A stretch of 6,010 nucleotides of DNA from Ignavibacteria bacterium UBA2373 (GTDB lineage: Bacteria; Bacteroidota; Ignavibacteria; Kapaibacteriales; UBA961), in assembly GCA_002344005.1 (NCBI GenBank), contig DDTD01000015.1, positions 1-6,010 on the forward strand, in the 5' to 3' direction. The notes beneath the pieces are model-generated. The model ran no database searches. It saw only the letters and a list, made by a program, of their open reading frames with translations, and was not told the DNA's origin. A program made the translations under genes and the position numbers. Position 1 is the first letter of the stretch. The number at the start of each line of letters is the position of its first letter. Positions 6,001 to 6,010 of the stretch are shown here, one piece after another.

Positions 6001-6010
6001 CAGTCCTATC

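Overview
This window looks like a piece of chromosome from a bacterium of the Bacteroidota/Chlorobi (FCB) group, outer-membrane-bearing and moderately AT-rich. The evidence is an exact TTTG-N19-TAnnTTTG promoter of the Bacteroidota housekeeping type at the right end, A-rich start regions with little or no Shine-Dalgarno sequence in front of three of the five genes, a lipoprotein with a clear lipobox, and a sigma/anti-sigma pair whose anti-sigma protein carries an outer-membrane-type beta-barrel. I cannot place it to genus. A Kapabacteria, Ignavibacteria or Chlorobi-like lineage is as plausible as a classical Bacteroidota one.

Layout. Positions 1-85 are a GC-rich flank with no gene I can support. 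A rho-independent terminator (86-114) then closes a leftward cluster of four genes. In order of transcription (right to left) these are an ECF sigma factor (4779-4216), a predicted trans-envelope anti-sigma factor fused to a C-terminal barrel (4182-2851), a beta-rich lipoprotein of unknown function (2809-2102), and the Hsp90 chaperone htpG (2002-143). The gaps are 33, 41 and 99 bp and I see no terminator inside the cluster, so all four genes could share one transcript. A 166-bp divergent region (4780-4945) separates the cluster from a rightward ABC transporter ATPase (4946-5923). After it comes an AT-rich stretch with a strong Bacteroidota-type promoter that fires out of the window.

How the genes may work together. 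The sigma factor is probably held by the cysteine-free N-terminal domain of the 443-residue neighbour. That protein has no cleavable signal peptide. It has one convincing transmembrane helix near residues 109-129, a Ser/Thr/Asn/Gln-rich linker of about 155 residues, and about eight amphipathic beta-strands ending at the C-terminus. This is the architecture of the dual membrane-spanning anti-sigma factors (Dma) described in Bacteroides thetaiotaomicron, in which one polypeptide joins the outer membrane to a cytoplasmic sigma factor. Here the pair is followed by a lipoprotein and by htpG, which suggests an envelope-sensing circuit that may also supply a cytosolic chaperone. That link is inference. 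The ABC ATPase has all the motifs of an ABC-2 type exporter ATPase, but no permease gene is visible beside it.
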